Shown one piece after another: positions 1 through 6,604 of a stretch of DNA of 64,000 nt. Position 1 is the first letter of the stretch. The number at the start of each line of letters is the position of its first letter. The notes under the pieces are model-generated. The model had not been told where the DNA came from. It ran no database searches and saw nothing but the letters and a program-made list of their open reading frames with translations. The translations under genes were made by a program, and so were the position numbers. This DNA is from Flagellimonas meridianipacifica (GTDB taxonomy: Bacteria > Bacteroidota > Bacteroidia > Flavobacteriales > Flavobacteriaceae). The DNA lies in NCBI RefSeq assembly GCF_003001695.1, contig NZ_PVYX01000002.1, positions 1,736,001-1,800,000 on the forward strand, in the 5' to 3' direction.

Positions 1-459
1 TTCAAAATCTTTGTAAGATTCATTGACCATGCAAAATCTGAGCTTCTATACCTGTTTGATAACAATAAGTATTTCAGGGGAAAAATAGCAATCAGTCGAT
101 TGATTAACTCTGAATCTATTTACAATCTCTTTCCGGAAAAGAGGAATTATGAATATGCCAATTTTCTAGTGAATGATAAATGGAACCAAGGAAATTGGCT
201 AAAATCACCTAATGAATACTCATTAGAAAATAAAGAGTGTGAAATGCGCCTAAAGTTGGGAATCGTACAAAAAAATCCTCTGGAGTTATTTGATAAATTA
301 AACAAAAATGTTTTCCATGAAATTATTGATGATATTCAGATTATGGATATGATGATGTTCTTTTCCCAAATCAATAATCGAATTATAATGGAAAAAAATC
401 GGAAGGAAAAGAAGATTGCCGTAAACCCAAATGGTTTTGGTGAAACCGTTTTCTGTTAA
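1..459 (+). CDS. C-terminal part of an unrecognised protein, cut by the window edge
   Basis: The reading frame is open from the first base, so this is the 3' end of a longer gene. About 152 residues are visible. They are rich in Asn, Lys, Glu and aromatic residues, have no membrane segment, and end in GFGETVFC. I do not recognise the fold. The next gene starts 15 bp later on the same strand and resembles the C-terminal elimination domain of lantibiotic dehydratases, so the missing upstream part could be the dehydratase body. I see no motif here that proves it. A TTG at about base 100 is an internal codon and not a convincing start. Confidence 0.6.
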   Translation, partial: FKIFVRFIDHAKSELLYLFDNNKYFRGKIAISRLINSESIYNLFPEKRNYEYANFLVNDKWNQGNWLKSPNEYSLENKECEMRLKLGIVQKNPLELFDKLNKNVFHEIIDDIQIMDMMMFFSQINNRIIMEKNRKEKKIAVNPNGFGETVFC

Positions 460-474
460 GATATTAACTGATAA

Positions 475-1335
475 ATGTTTAAAAAACCTGATACAGTATT
501 CCTGGCAGTTTCTATTTTTTATGCACGCGAAGCGTGGTATAAAATTATTTTAGAGGGAATAGTTCCATTTGTTGATGAGGAATCAGATTTAGAAAGCTAT
601 TATGTAGCTCTAAATAGTGATAGAGGTGAGCACATCAGACTTTCTTTAAAAACAAATAAAAATAAGGCCATAATATTGGCAAAAAAGATTGATGGCTATT
701 TTTCAGATTACTTATTGAAAAATCCATCTAATAAGACTAAAAAGTCAGTGCCAATGGGTAGTTTGTTTACAGATTTCAAGAACAACTCTATCCACTACGG
801 AGTATTTGATTTTAATTTCTCAGTTGGTTTCATTAGGATTTCTGAAAGCTTTCATCGCGATATAAGCAAGGTCCTTTTTTCTACATTTGAAATGTACGGT
901 GAAAATCACACTGACTATTCGGTAGAAATAATTCTTCAAATATTCACCGTATTCTCAAATGTTGTCTCCTTCACCAAAGAAATGAGTTACAATTTTTTTT
1001 ATCACTTGCTTCAAGAGGAAAACTTAAGTTTTTCTCATGATGTTCTAAACCAAATTTCAGAAGTTGCTCAAAGTAATTTCGAAAAAAATAAAGAAGAATT
1101 GAAGGATTTCATTCTAAAAAACTACAATGTCCAAATTGGAAAGTTTGATGGAGATTGGTTAAATCTGTCGGCTTTATGTATAAATTCATTTCTTTCCGAG
1201 ATAAAAAAAATTAACCATACTACAGATTTAAATGAGCTTTACCCATATATAGTAAAAGCATTCTTAAATATGTTTGATTTCAAACAAAAGGTTATGGCAT
1301 ATAATCTTTTTCTTAAAACACTAAAATTTATGTAG
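475..1335 (+). CDS. Lantibiotic dehydratase C-terminal (SpaB_C / thiopeptide-type) domain-like protein
   Basis: A 286-residue soluble protein. The N-terminal 70 residues carry the pattern of SpaB_C-type proteins: an aromatic-rich strand (FYAREAWYKII), a PFVDE segment, then YYVALNSDRGEHIRLSL, which matches the family's usual [WY]-x-[IV]-R-Y-x-D-x-G-x-HIRLR signature. In that family this domain performs the elimination step that turns glutamylated Ser/Thr into dehydroamino acids, or acts as a stand-alone pericyclase-like enzyme. The rest is helical and diverged. It lies 15 bp after a truncated gene and 6 bp before a glycosyltransferase, so the three look like one operon heading into the RiPP precursor region. 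The assignment rests on one motif block plus context. Confidence 0.5.
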   Translation: MFKKPDTVFLAVSIFYAREAWYKIILEGIVPFVDEESDLESYYVALNSDRGEHIRLSLKTNKNKAIILAKKIDGYFSDYLLKNPSNKTKKSVPMGSLFTDFKNNSIHYGVFDFNFSVGFIRISESFHRDISKVLFSTFEMYGENHTDYSVEIILQIFTVFSNVVSFTKEMSYNFFYHLLQEENLSFSHDVLNQISEVAQSNFEKNKEELKDFILKNYNVQIGKFDGDWLNLSALCINSFLSEIKKINHTTDLNELYPYIVKAFLNMFDFKQKVMAYNLFLKTLKFM

Positions 1336-1341
1336 AACAAA

Positions 1342-2028
1342 ATGATGGATAAAGTTTTTTGTGTAATCTTGGATTATTGTGGGGGAAGTAGAACTGATAA
1401 GCTTTTTCTAAAACTTTCTAAGTGGAACCCTAATTTTAAAATCCATATTTTGGATAATGACAGTCCTTCAAATAAAAGTAATTATATAACCCATCAGAAT
1501 AAATTTAATTCTGGTGTTGGTGGAGGAATTGTTGACTGTATATCATTGGCAAAACTTAACAATTCTAAGTACATATTATTTATTGCTAACGATATTTTAC
1601 CTGTTACTAGAATAGATTTCCAACATTTACTAGAAATCATAGAATGTAATTCTGATGTTATACAAATCAGTACATCTCTAACCAAAAACTCTGATAAAAA
1701 GTATTATCCCTGGATGTACAATAGAGGCAATAAAGACAATAGAATTGTTAGACATGCCGACTTACTTTGCTCTCTTTTGAGGATTGATTTTATTGATAGT
1801 TTTGGAGGATTTCCTAAATCACGAAGTGGTTGGGGATATGACTGGGAAATTAGTTATCAAGCTAAGTTGCAAAGAAAAAAAATAGTCGTGTGCGATTATT
1901 ACAGAGTCAAGCATCTTGACGAGAAGAAGTCAACAACTGTTTGGAACAAAAAATTAGAGGAGGTTATTGAAATATACAATAAACGTTACGGAGACTATCG
2001 TTTAATTATGCCCTTTAATAATTATTGA
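1342..2028 (+). CDS. GT2-like (GT-A fold) glycosyltransferase
   Basis: A 228-residue protein that looks like a compact GT-A glycosyltransferase. It begins with a strand and nucleotide-binding segment (VFCVILDYCGGS, then IHILDNDSPSN), followed by FNSGVGGG and a metal-binding-type stretch LFIANDILPV near residue 80. Further on, SFGGFPKSRSGWGYDWEIS corresponds to the GG-x-(D/E)-x6-ED region that binds acceptor and base in GT2 enzymes. The canonical DxD is replaced by ND. It follows the SpaB_C-like gene closely and ends just before a convergent membrane-protein gene. Its place in a RiPP locus suggests it could glycosylate a peptide, but a role in cell-surface glycans is equally possible. Confidence 0.6.
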   Translation: MMDKVFCVILDYCGGSRTDKLFLKLSKWNPNFKIHILDNDSPSNKSNYITHQNKFNSGVGGGIVDCISLAKLNNSKYILFIANDILPVTRIDFQHLLEIIECNSDVIQISTSLTKNSDKKYYPWMYNRGNKDNRIVRHADLLCSLLRIDFIDSFGGFPKSRSGWGYDWEISYQAKLQRKKIVVCDYYRVKHLDEKKSTTVWNKKLEEVIEIYNKRYGDYRLIMPFNNY

Positions 2029-2065
2029 ATCAAAACATTTTGATTCCAAAAGTAAACTTAAATCT

Positions 2066-2629
2066 TCAGGACACGCTAAGTACTAACATAAGAATTGAAA
2101 AGAATATCAAACTTAAAAACCAAGATTTGAAACTAATCCTATTGACTTCCCTTACAGGTTTAAGAGAAAGAAGTAAGATAGAGATCAAGCTTAAAAATGG
2201 TATGAGGGTATTCATAATTTGAATCCAACTGTTAAATTCAAGCTTTACAATTGAATCGTTTTTTAATCGAAAAAGTACGAAAGTAATTAAACTTACAATT
2301 GAAATTAACCAGCCACAATATCCTAAAATCCAACCTAACTTTCTTTTGAGAAAGATTAAAAGACCAGATGATACTAATAAAATTCCTATGGTTAATTGAA
2401 TGCTGTCTTTAAGTAATAATTCAGCAAATGAAGGGGTAGTATTTGGAATAAACCCTTTTTTTGGCAAGGTAGACAAATAATATATTCTTCTATCTGTCAA
2501 ATAGTACGTTTTAATTAAAAGCAAAATACCTATAACTAGATTAATTCCTCCCAGGATTTTGTTAATAGTATTCCAATCTATTTTATTGAAACATTTCATG
2601 GAAAAAGATATTCTTGAAAAATAATTCAT
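2066..2629 (-). CDS. Small integral membrane protein, function unknown
   Basis: A 187-residue protein with about five predicted hydrophobic helices, including INLVIGILLLIKTYYL, SIQLTIGILLVSSGLLIFL, a long GWILGYCGWLIS segment, and a C-terminal helix ending VLSVS. Basic residues lie between the helices. It runs against its neighbours and converges on the glycosyltransferase, with 37 bp between the stop codons. The opposite strand has a shorter ORF over its 3' third, which I treat as a shadow because the membrane pattern here is coherent. No known family is recognised. A RiPP immunity or export accessory is possible from location only. Confidence 0.55.
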   Translation of the reverse strand: MNYFSRISFSMKCFNKIDWNTINKILGGINLVIGILLLIKTYYLTDRRIYYLSTLPKKGFIPNTTPSFAELLLKDSIQLTIGILLVSSGLLIFLKRKLGWILGYCGWLISIVSLITFVLFRLKNDSIVKLEFNSWIQIMNTLIPFLSLISILLLSLKPVREVNRISFKSWFLSLIFFSILMLVLSVS

Positions 2630-2770
2630 TTGTTAATTATTAGTCTTTTTCTTTCTTAATTATATGTATTATCGTTATATACAAAGAAGAAAAAACGAAA
2701 AAATAATATAATAAATCGCTTATACTGATAAAATATTTACTAAATTAGAAGCAAGAAAGCCTTACAAATT

Positions 2771-2778
2771 TATATTTG
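2771..2778 (+). promoter_or_regulatory. Candidate -7 promoter box for the precursor operon
   Basis: TATATTTG matches the Bacteroidota -7 consensus TAnnTTTG exactly and lies about 45 bases before the first precursor start codon in an otherwise AT-rich, gene-free stretch. No clear TTTG/TTG -33 element is seen at the usual spacing, so this rests on one half of the promoter. Confidence 0.4.
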
Positions 2779-2823
2779 TTTTTAAAAATTTTCACTGATG
2801 TTAACCATTAAAGACAAGCTATC

Positions 2824-3018
2824 ATGAAAAAGTTAAGTTTAAGTTCCTTTGAGGAGGATGTTTTGAAATCTGATATTTCCAAGAAAATAACCGGTGGGTA
2901 TTATAATGAGGGGTATTCAAGTGACACTAGTCAATGTACATGGCATTCAACTTATGGGTTTTTTGAGGGTTATGATGGCGATAATACTTCTGATGGAGAT
3001 TATTATAGTTCATGTTGA
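2824..3018 (+). CDS. Grasp-with-spasm type RiPP precursor peptide 1
   Basis: A 64-residue peptide with a 25-residue leader (MKKLSLSSFEEDVLKS... ending KKITGG) and a 39-residue core rich in Ser, Thr, Asp, Glu, Gly and Tyr. The core contains SSDTSQC and ends TSDGDYYSSC. The double-glycine leader with a FEEDVL-type recognition helix is typical of Bacteroidota natural-product precursors. Side-chain hydroxyls next to acids are the substrates expected for an ATP-grasp omega-ester or omega-amide ligase. It is followed 24 bp later by a second precursor with an identical leader, then by the maturases. The terminal Cys and the mid-core Cys could be oxidised or used by another modification. The product structure is unknown. 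Confidence 0.85.
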   Translation: MKKLSLSSFEEDVLKSDISKKITGGYYNEGYSSDTSQCTWHSTYGFFEGYDGDNTSDGDYYSSC

Positions 3019-3042
3019 TTAATTGTTAATCTAATTCTGATT

Positions 3043-3234
3043 ATGAAAAAATTAAGTTTAAGTTCCTTTGAGGAGGATGTTTTGAAATCTGATATTTCCA
3101 AGAAAATTACTGGTGGTTATTATGGTAACGAAGGCACCGCCACTGACACCTGCCATGCGAATAATACAATAAGTTTGTATGGACCAACCATGCCAGACTA
3201 CCATTCAGATGGTGATTGGTATTCATCTTGTTGA
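3043..3234 (+). CDS. Grasp-with-spasm type RiPP precursor peptide 2
   Basis: A 63-residue peptide whose first 27 residues are identical to those of precursor 1, with nearly identical DNA over that stretch. The 38-residue core has diverged: it keeps YY at the start, an EG then TATDTC element, and the terminal SDGDWYSSC, but inserts NNTISLYGPTMPDYH in the middle. This pattern, with leader and C-terminus held and the centre variable, points to tandem duplication with selection on enzyme recognition and ring-forming residues. The ATP-grasp gene begins 57 bp downstream on the same strand. Confidence 0.85.
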   Translation: MKKLSLSSFEEDVLKSDISKKITGGYYGNEGTATDTCHANNTISLYGPTMPDYHSDGDWYSSC

Positions 3235-3291
3235 GATTAATACTCTTACAATATCTTCTAATCGAATCCTCGGAAGTAACGGGTTAAGTAG

Positions 3292-4278
3292 ATGATACTA
3301 ATTCTTAGTCAAGAAAATTATGACCCTTCGACTTCGGATGTTCAAAATTGGCTAGATTACTATGGCGCAAAATACAAACGCATTAACGGCGCGGATATAT
3401 TCAAGGATTTTACAACTGATTTGGGCAATTCAAATTTTGATCAGTTAATAGAAGAAGTAAATGTTGTTTGGTTCCGTAGATGGCTTGAATTTGAATCAAG
3501 ATTTAAGATTACTTACGAAGATTTGCCTGAAGGAGTTTTAGCTAGCGAAAACAATTTGTTGAGGCTCTCCGAGTACGTTAAAAATGAGACAAGAGTAGTC
3601 AACAACTTTTTTTTTGATTTATTTAAAGAAAAAGTTTGGTTGTCAGATCCAAGAAAAATTCGCTTAAGTAAACTCCGTGTGTTGCAATTAGCAAAAACTA
3701 ACGGTTTGCTAACGCCATATTCACTTGTTACTACCTCCAAACTTGAATTAATAAGGTTTAAAAATCAACACGGAAGAGTTATATCTAAGAATCTCAACGA
3801 GGTCCAAGTATTTACTGATTTAAAATCTAAATATCATTCTTCTAAAACAATAGAAGTAGATAATGACTTTATTGAAAATATCAGCGAAAACTTTTTTCCT
3901 TCTTTTTTTCAGTCATTGATAGAGAAAGAATATGAACTAAGAGTTTTTTTTCTTGATGACGAGTTTTATCCAATGGCCATATTCTCCCAATTAGATAAAA
4001 AAACAAAGATAGATTTTCGCAATTATAATAATGACAATCCAAATCGTTGTGTACCTTATGAATTAGATGAAAAGATAAAATTTTCATTAAAAAAACTAAT
4101 GGCTGATTTAAACTTAAAAACGGGGTCAATAGATTTAATTAAATCTATTGATGGGAAATACTACTTTTTAGAAGTTAATCCTGTGGGGCAATTTGGTATG
4201 ACGTCCTTTCCTTGCAATTATAAGCTTGAAAAAAAAATTGCCGAATATCTAATTCAATTAGACAAGACAAATGAATAA
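3292..4278 (+). CDS. gwsG: ATP-grasp peptide maturase of a grasp-with-spasm system (graspetide ligase)
   Basis: A 328-residue ATP-grasp ligase. Such enzymes activate Asp/Glu side chains of a precursor as acyl phosphates and join them to Ser/Thr/Lys side chains. The N-terminus has a pre-ATP-grasp domain (MILILSQENYDPSTSDVQNW, then VVWFRRW). The C-terminal half carries ATP-grasp landmarks: EYELRVFFLDDEFY, IDFRNYN, the GSIDL strand, and FLEVNPVGQFGM with the Mg-binding E and N. Its length fits the GwsG family. It follows two GG-leader precursors and precedes a SPASM-domain protein, which is the defining gene order. Its last 8 bases overlap a small ORF. The family match is strong, while the exact cross-links are unknown. 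Confidence 0.85.
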   Translation: MILILSQENYDPSTSDVQNWLDYYGAKYKRINGADIFKDFTTDLGNSNFDQLIEEVNVVWFRRWLEFESRFKITYEDLPEGVLASENNLLRLSEYVKNETRVVNNFFFDLFKEKVWLSDPRKIRLSKLRVLQLAKTNGLLTPYSLVTTSKLELIRFKNQHGRVISKNLNEVQVFTDLKSKYHSSKTIEVDNDFIENISENFFPSFFQSLIEKEYELRVFFLDDEFYPMAIFSQLDKKTKIDFRNYNNDNPNRCVPYELDEKIKFSLKKLMADLNLKTGSIDLIKSIDGKYYFLEVNPVGQFGMTSFPCNYKLEKKIAEYLIQLDKTNE

Positions 4279-4450
4279 CAGAGAAAACGACGAATCTAAG
4301 GTCCCAATAATTTTTAGTAGACTTACTGAAGATGATTTTGGTACTACGGTTAAACTGAATCGAATTACAAATTTCAAAACTAAAAATACTGGCTTTTTGA
4401 ATTGTAAGAGTTTCTACAGGGTGATTTCCACATTAAAATTCGATGAATGA
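4271..4450 (+). CDS. Small 59-residue protein between the two maturases, function unknown
   Basis: A short ORF that starts inside the last codons of the ATP-grasp gene (8-bp overlap) and ends in an ATGA overlap with the SPASM-protein start. Both junctions suggest translational coupling, and it fills what would otherwise be a 168-bp gap within a tight operon. The product begins MNNRENDESKVPIIFSRL, continues with LTEDDFGTTVKLN, and ends STLKFDE. It is charged, has no signal peptide or membrane helix, and has one Cys. It does not look like a precursor because it has no GG leader. It could be a recognition or adaptor subunit of the maturation complex, but that is inference from position. Confidence 0.6.
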   Translation: MNNRENDESKVPIIFSRLTEDDFGTTVKLNRITNFKTKNTGFLNCKSFYRVISTLKFDE

Positions 4451-5448
4451 AGTATTTTTTATTGTTTCAATCATGTATCCCTGTAAAAGGAGCAAAGCGC
4501 TGTACGATATGTGATTTAGCAAAGAAGGACATATATTTCATAAGTCTTGGATTGTACGAATTTTTAACGGAGTTTGAAAACGTTCCATATCATGAAATTC
4601 TTGATTTCCAAGACGAAGAGGTTCGAGATAAAATAAAATCAGAAGTAGATTTTCTAGTAGAAAAAGAGGTGGGCTTTTTTACCTCTAATCCAAAAAAGTT
4701 TCCTAGACTAAAACTAGATTGGGCCTATCCCGCTGTCATTTCAAACGCAATCATCGAACACAATAACAGTTCAGATTATAATATCTTAGATGTAATCCAA
4801 CAGCTAAATCAACAAGGATGTAAATTTATTGAGATTAGATTTTACGATGGCTATTCTCTTGAATCTTTAGAAGCTATATTGAAACAACTAGATTCCACCG
4901 ATGTTAACAGTTTAATCATCTATCTAAAATACAGTGCTAAATGGAATAGAAAAAACCTATTAAGGTTACTAATATTATTTCCAAGAATTGCGCATTTACA
5001 TGTTTTTGGAACTCAAGATTTAAAACTTAATGAAAATGAGGAAGCTATTCAAAGAATTTCTTTTCATAAAGGATTGATTCACGACAACAGTTGTTGTGGG
5101 ACAATAAAAGAAAACTATTTTTCGATTAACTTCCAATCCTTTAGTGAAGCACAAGAATACAATAGCTGTCTCAATGGAAAAATGACTATTTCTGCAACAG
5201 GCAACATTAAAAATTGTCCATCATTACCAGAAACTTATGGCAATGTTAAAAAAGTAGCCATTAAAAATTCTATTTCTGATAACTTCAGAAAATATTGGAA
5301 GATTAATAAGGACCAAATTGATATTTGCAGAGATTGTGAGTTTAGATATTTATGTCCTGATTGTAGAGCATTTTTGAAAGATGCAGAAAATCCTTTTTCC
5401 AAACCTAAGAAATGTAATTATAATCCATACACAGCTGTCTGGGAATGA
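4447..5448 (+). CDS. gwsS: SPASM-domain peptide maturase of a grasp-with-spasm system
   Basis: A 333-residue protein. The N-terminus reads FQSCIPVKGAKRCTICDLA, the usual opening of grasp-with-spasm SPASM proteins. The middle resembles a TIM-barrel radical-SAM core (IEIRFYDGYSLESLEAIL, then LIIYLKYS). The C-terminus is a SPASM iron-sulfur domain: CLNGKMTISATGNIKNCP, later ICRDCEFRYLCPDC, then KKCNYNPY. The standard CxxxCxxC that binds the radical-SAM cluster is not visible. The only N-terminal cysteines are spaced C-x8-C-x2-C. It may use a variant site or act as a partner without radical chemistry. Its start overlaps the upstream small ORF, so it is probably co-translated with it. Confidence 0.8.
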   Translation: MKYFLLFQSCIPVKGAKRCTICDLAKKDIYFISLGLYEFLTEFENVPYHEILDFQDEEVRDKIKSEVDFLVEKEVGFFTSNPKKFPRLKLDWAYPAVISNAIIEHNNSSDYNILDVIQQLNQQGCKFIEIRFYDGYSLESLEAILKQLDSTDVNSLIIYLKYSAKWNRKNLLRLLILFPRIAHLHVFGTQDLKLNENEEAIQRISFHKGLIHDNSCCGTIKENYFSINFQSFSEAQEYNSCLNGKMTISATGNIKNCPSLPETYGNVKKVAIKNSISDNFRKYWKINKDQIDICRDCEFRYLCPDCRAFLKDAENPFSKPKKCNYNPYTAVWE

Positions 5449-5739
5449 AATAAGCCGAAAAAACAACTCGAAATTTTTAACTAATTTCTTTTACATTAAA
5501 AGAAAGTATCATTTGCATAGAGATTAAATGTTTCTCTCATTATGATTGAAGCAGTATAGCATGAAAAATAAGGATAATTTGGCGATAACCTGATTAACTA
5601 TTTGATAATGAAATATTCAAGATTCAATAGGTCAACATTAATCTTAGTAGAGGAATTGAGTTGTAAAGATATTTCCTGTATCATCAGTTTTTCATATCTC
5701 CTCAAAGGAGCTTAATTTCTACTTTATATTTAATGGTTT

Positions 5740-6387
5740 ATGAGAAATGGCTGTCTGTTTATATTTTTTATGTATACTCTAACTTGGAGTTGTAAAAACG
5801 ATTACAATAAATCCAATATGAATTTAGAAAGACTAAGTATCGAACTTGATAGCATTTTAATCGAAGATCAAAAGTTTAGATCTGAAATAGTTGCGTTGCA
5901 AAATCAGAAATCTGATTCGGTAGAACTACAACGGATTTGGGAAAAACAGAGGAAATTGGATTCATCTAACCTGGTTCGGGTAGAGCAAATCATCAATCAA
6001 ATAAACGGATTTCCTGGAAAATCACTAGTAGGTTCTTCTGCAAGTAAGGCTGCATTTTTAGTTCTCCAACATGCTCCCATAGCCAAACAAGGAAAATATT
6101 TAGATATAATATTAGAAGCAGCGAAAAAAAATGAGTTAGACAAAGGTTTGGCCGCCATGTATCACGATAGATATTTAATGTATAATGGTAAGCCCCAAAT
6201 CTATGGGACTCAAATTAGATCTTTTGATGTTAAAAATCCGGAAACGGGTAACAAAGAAAAAGTAAATTGTATTTGGCCAATTGCTGACACTACCAATATT
6301 GATTCTTTGCGACTATGGAATGGATTGATACCCTTAAAAGATTACCTCGGTAATTTTGGAATAGTCAATTTAACATATTGTGATTGA
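5740..6387 (+). CDS. DUF6624-like lipoprotein
   Basis: A 215-residue protein with a short hydrophobic signal and a lipobox-like LTWSC at residues 14-18, so probably a lipoprotein. A Glu/Asp/Lys-rich helical stretch follows (residues 25-85). The C-terminal block MYHDRYLMYNGKPQIYGTQ is the signature I associate with DUF6624, a Bacteroidota-rich family of unknown function. It ends GIVNLTYCD. It lies 291 bp after the SPASM maturase and 217 bp before a VKOR fusion gene on the same strand. A link with the RiPP genes is possible but not shown. Confidence 0.6.
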   Translation: MRNGCLFIFFMYTLTWSCKNDYNKSNMNLERLSIELDSILIEDQKFRSEIVALQNQKSDSVELQRIWEKQRKLDSSNLVRVEQIINQINGFPGKSLVGSSASKAAFLVLQHAPIAKQGKYLDIILEAAKKNELDKGLAAMYHDRYLMYNGKPQIYGTQIRSFDVKNPETGNKEKVNCIWPIADTTNIDSLRLWNGLIPLKDYLGNFGIVNLTYCD

Positions 6388-6604
6388 GTCGGTGTCAGAC
6401 TGAAATCAATATTTAACACAGGCATACTTATTTAAATACCCCTTTGGTAACTGAATTCCACATGGAATTAAGTCTCAAAATGCAAAACATAAAAAATACA
6501 TGCTTAAATTTTAATGAGGGCAACAATTCTTTGATTTAAAATGAATTAACTTAAGTGAAAATCGTAGTTGTTTTTATTTTTTATAAGCCAACTTTCTTAG
6601 ATTC

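Noticed and set aside
2025..2222. Short plus-strand ORF overlapping the glycosyltransferase stop
   Set aside because: It is antisense to a coherent multi-helix membrane protein and has no recognisable features; treated as a shadow.
5698..5710. CTCCT/AGGAG mini-hairpin upstream of the DUF6624-like gene
   Set aside because: The AAGGAG lies about 30 bases from the start codon, too far for a ribosome binding site, and the stem is only 5 bp.
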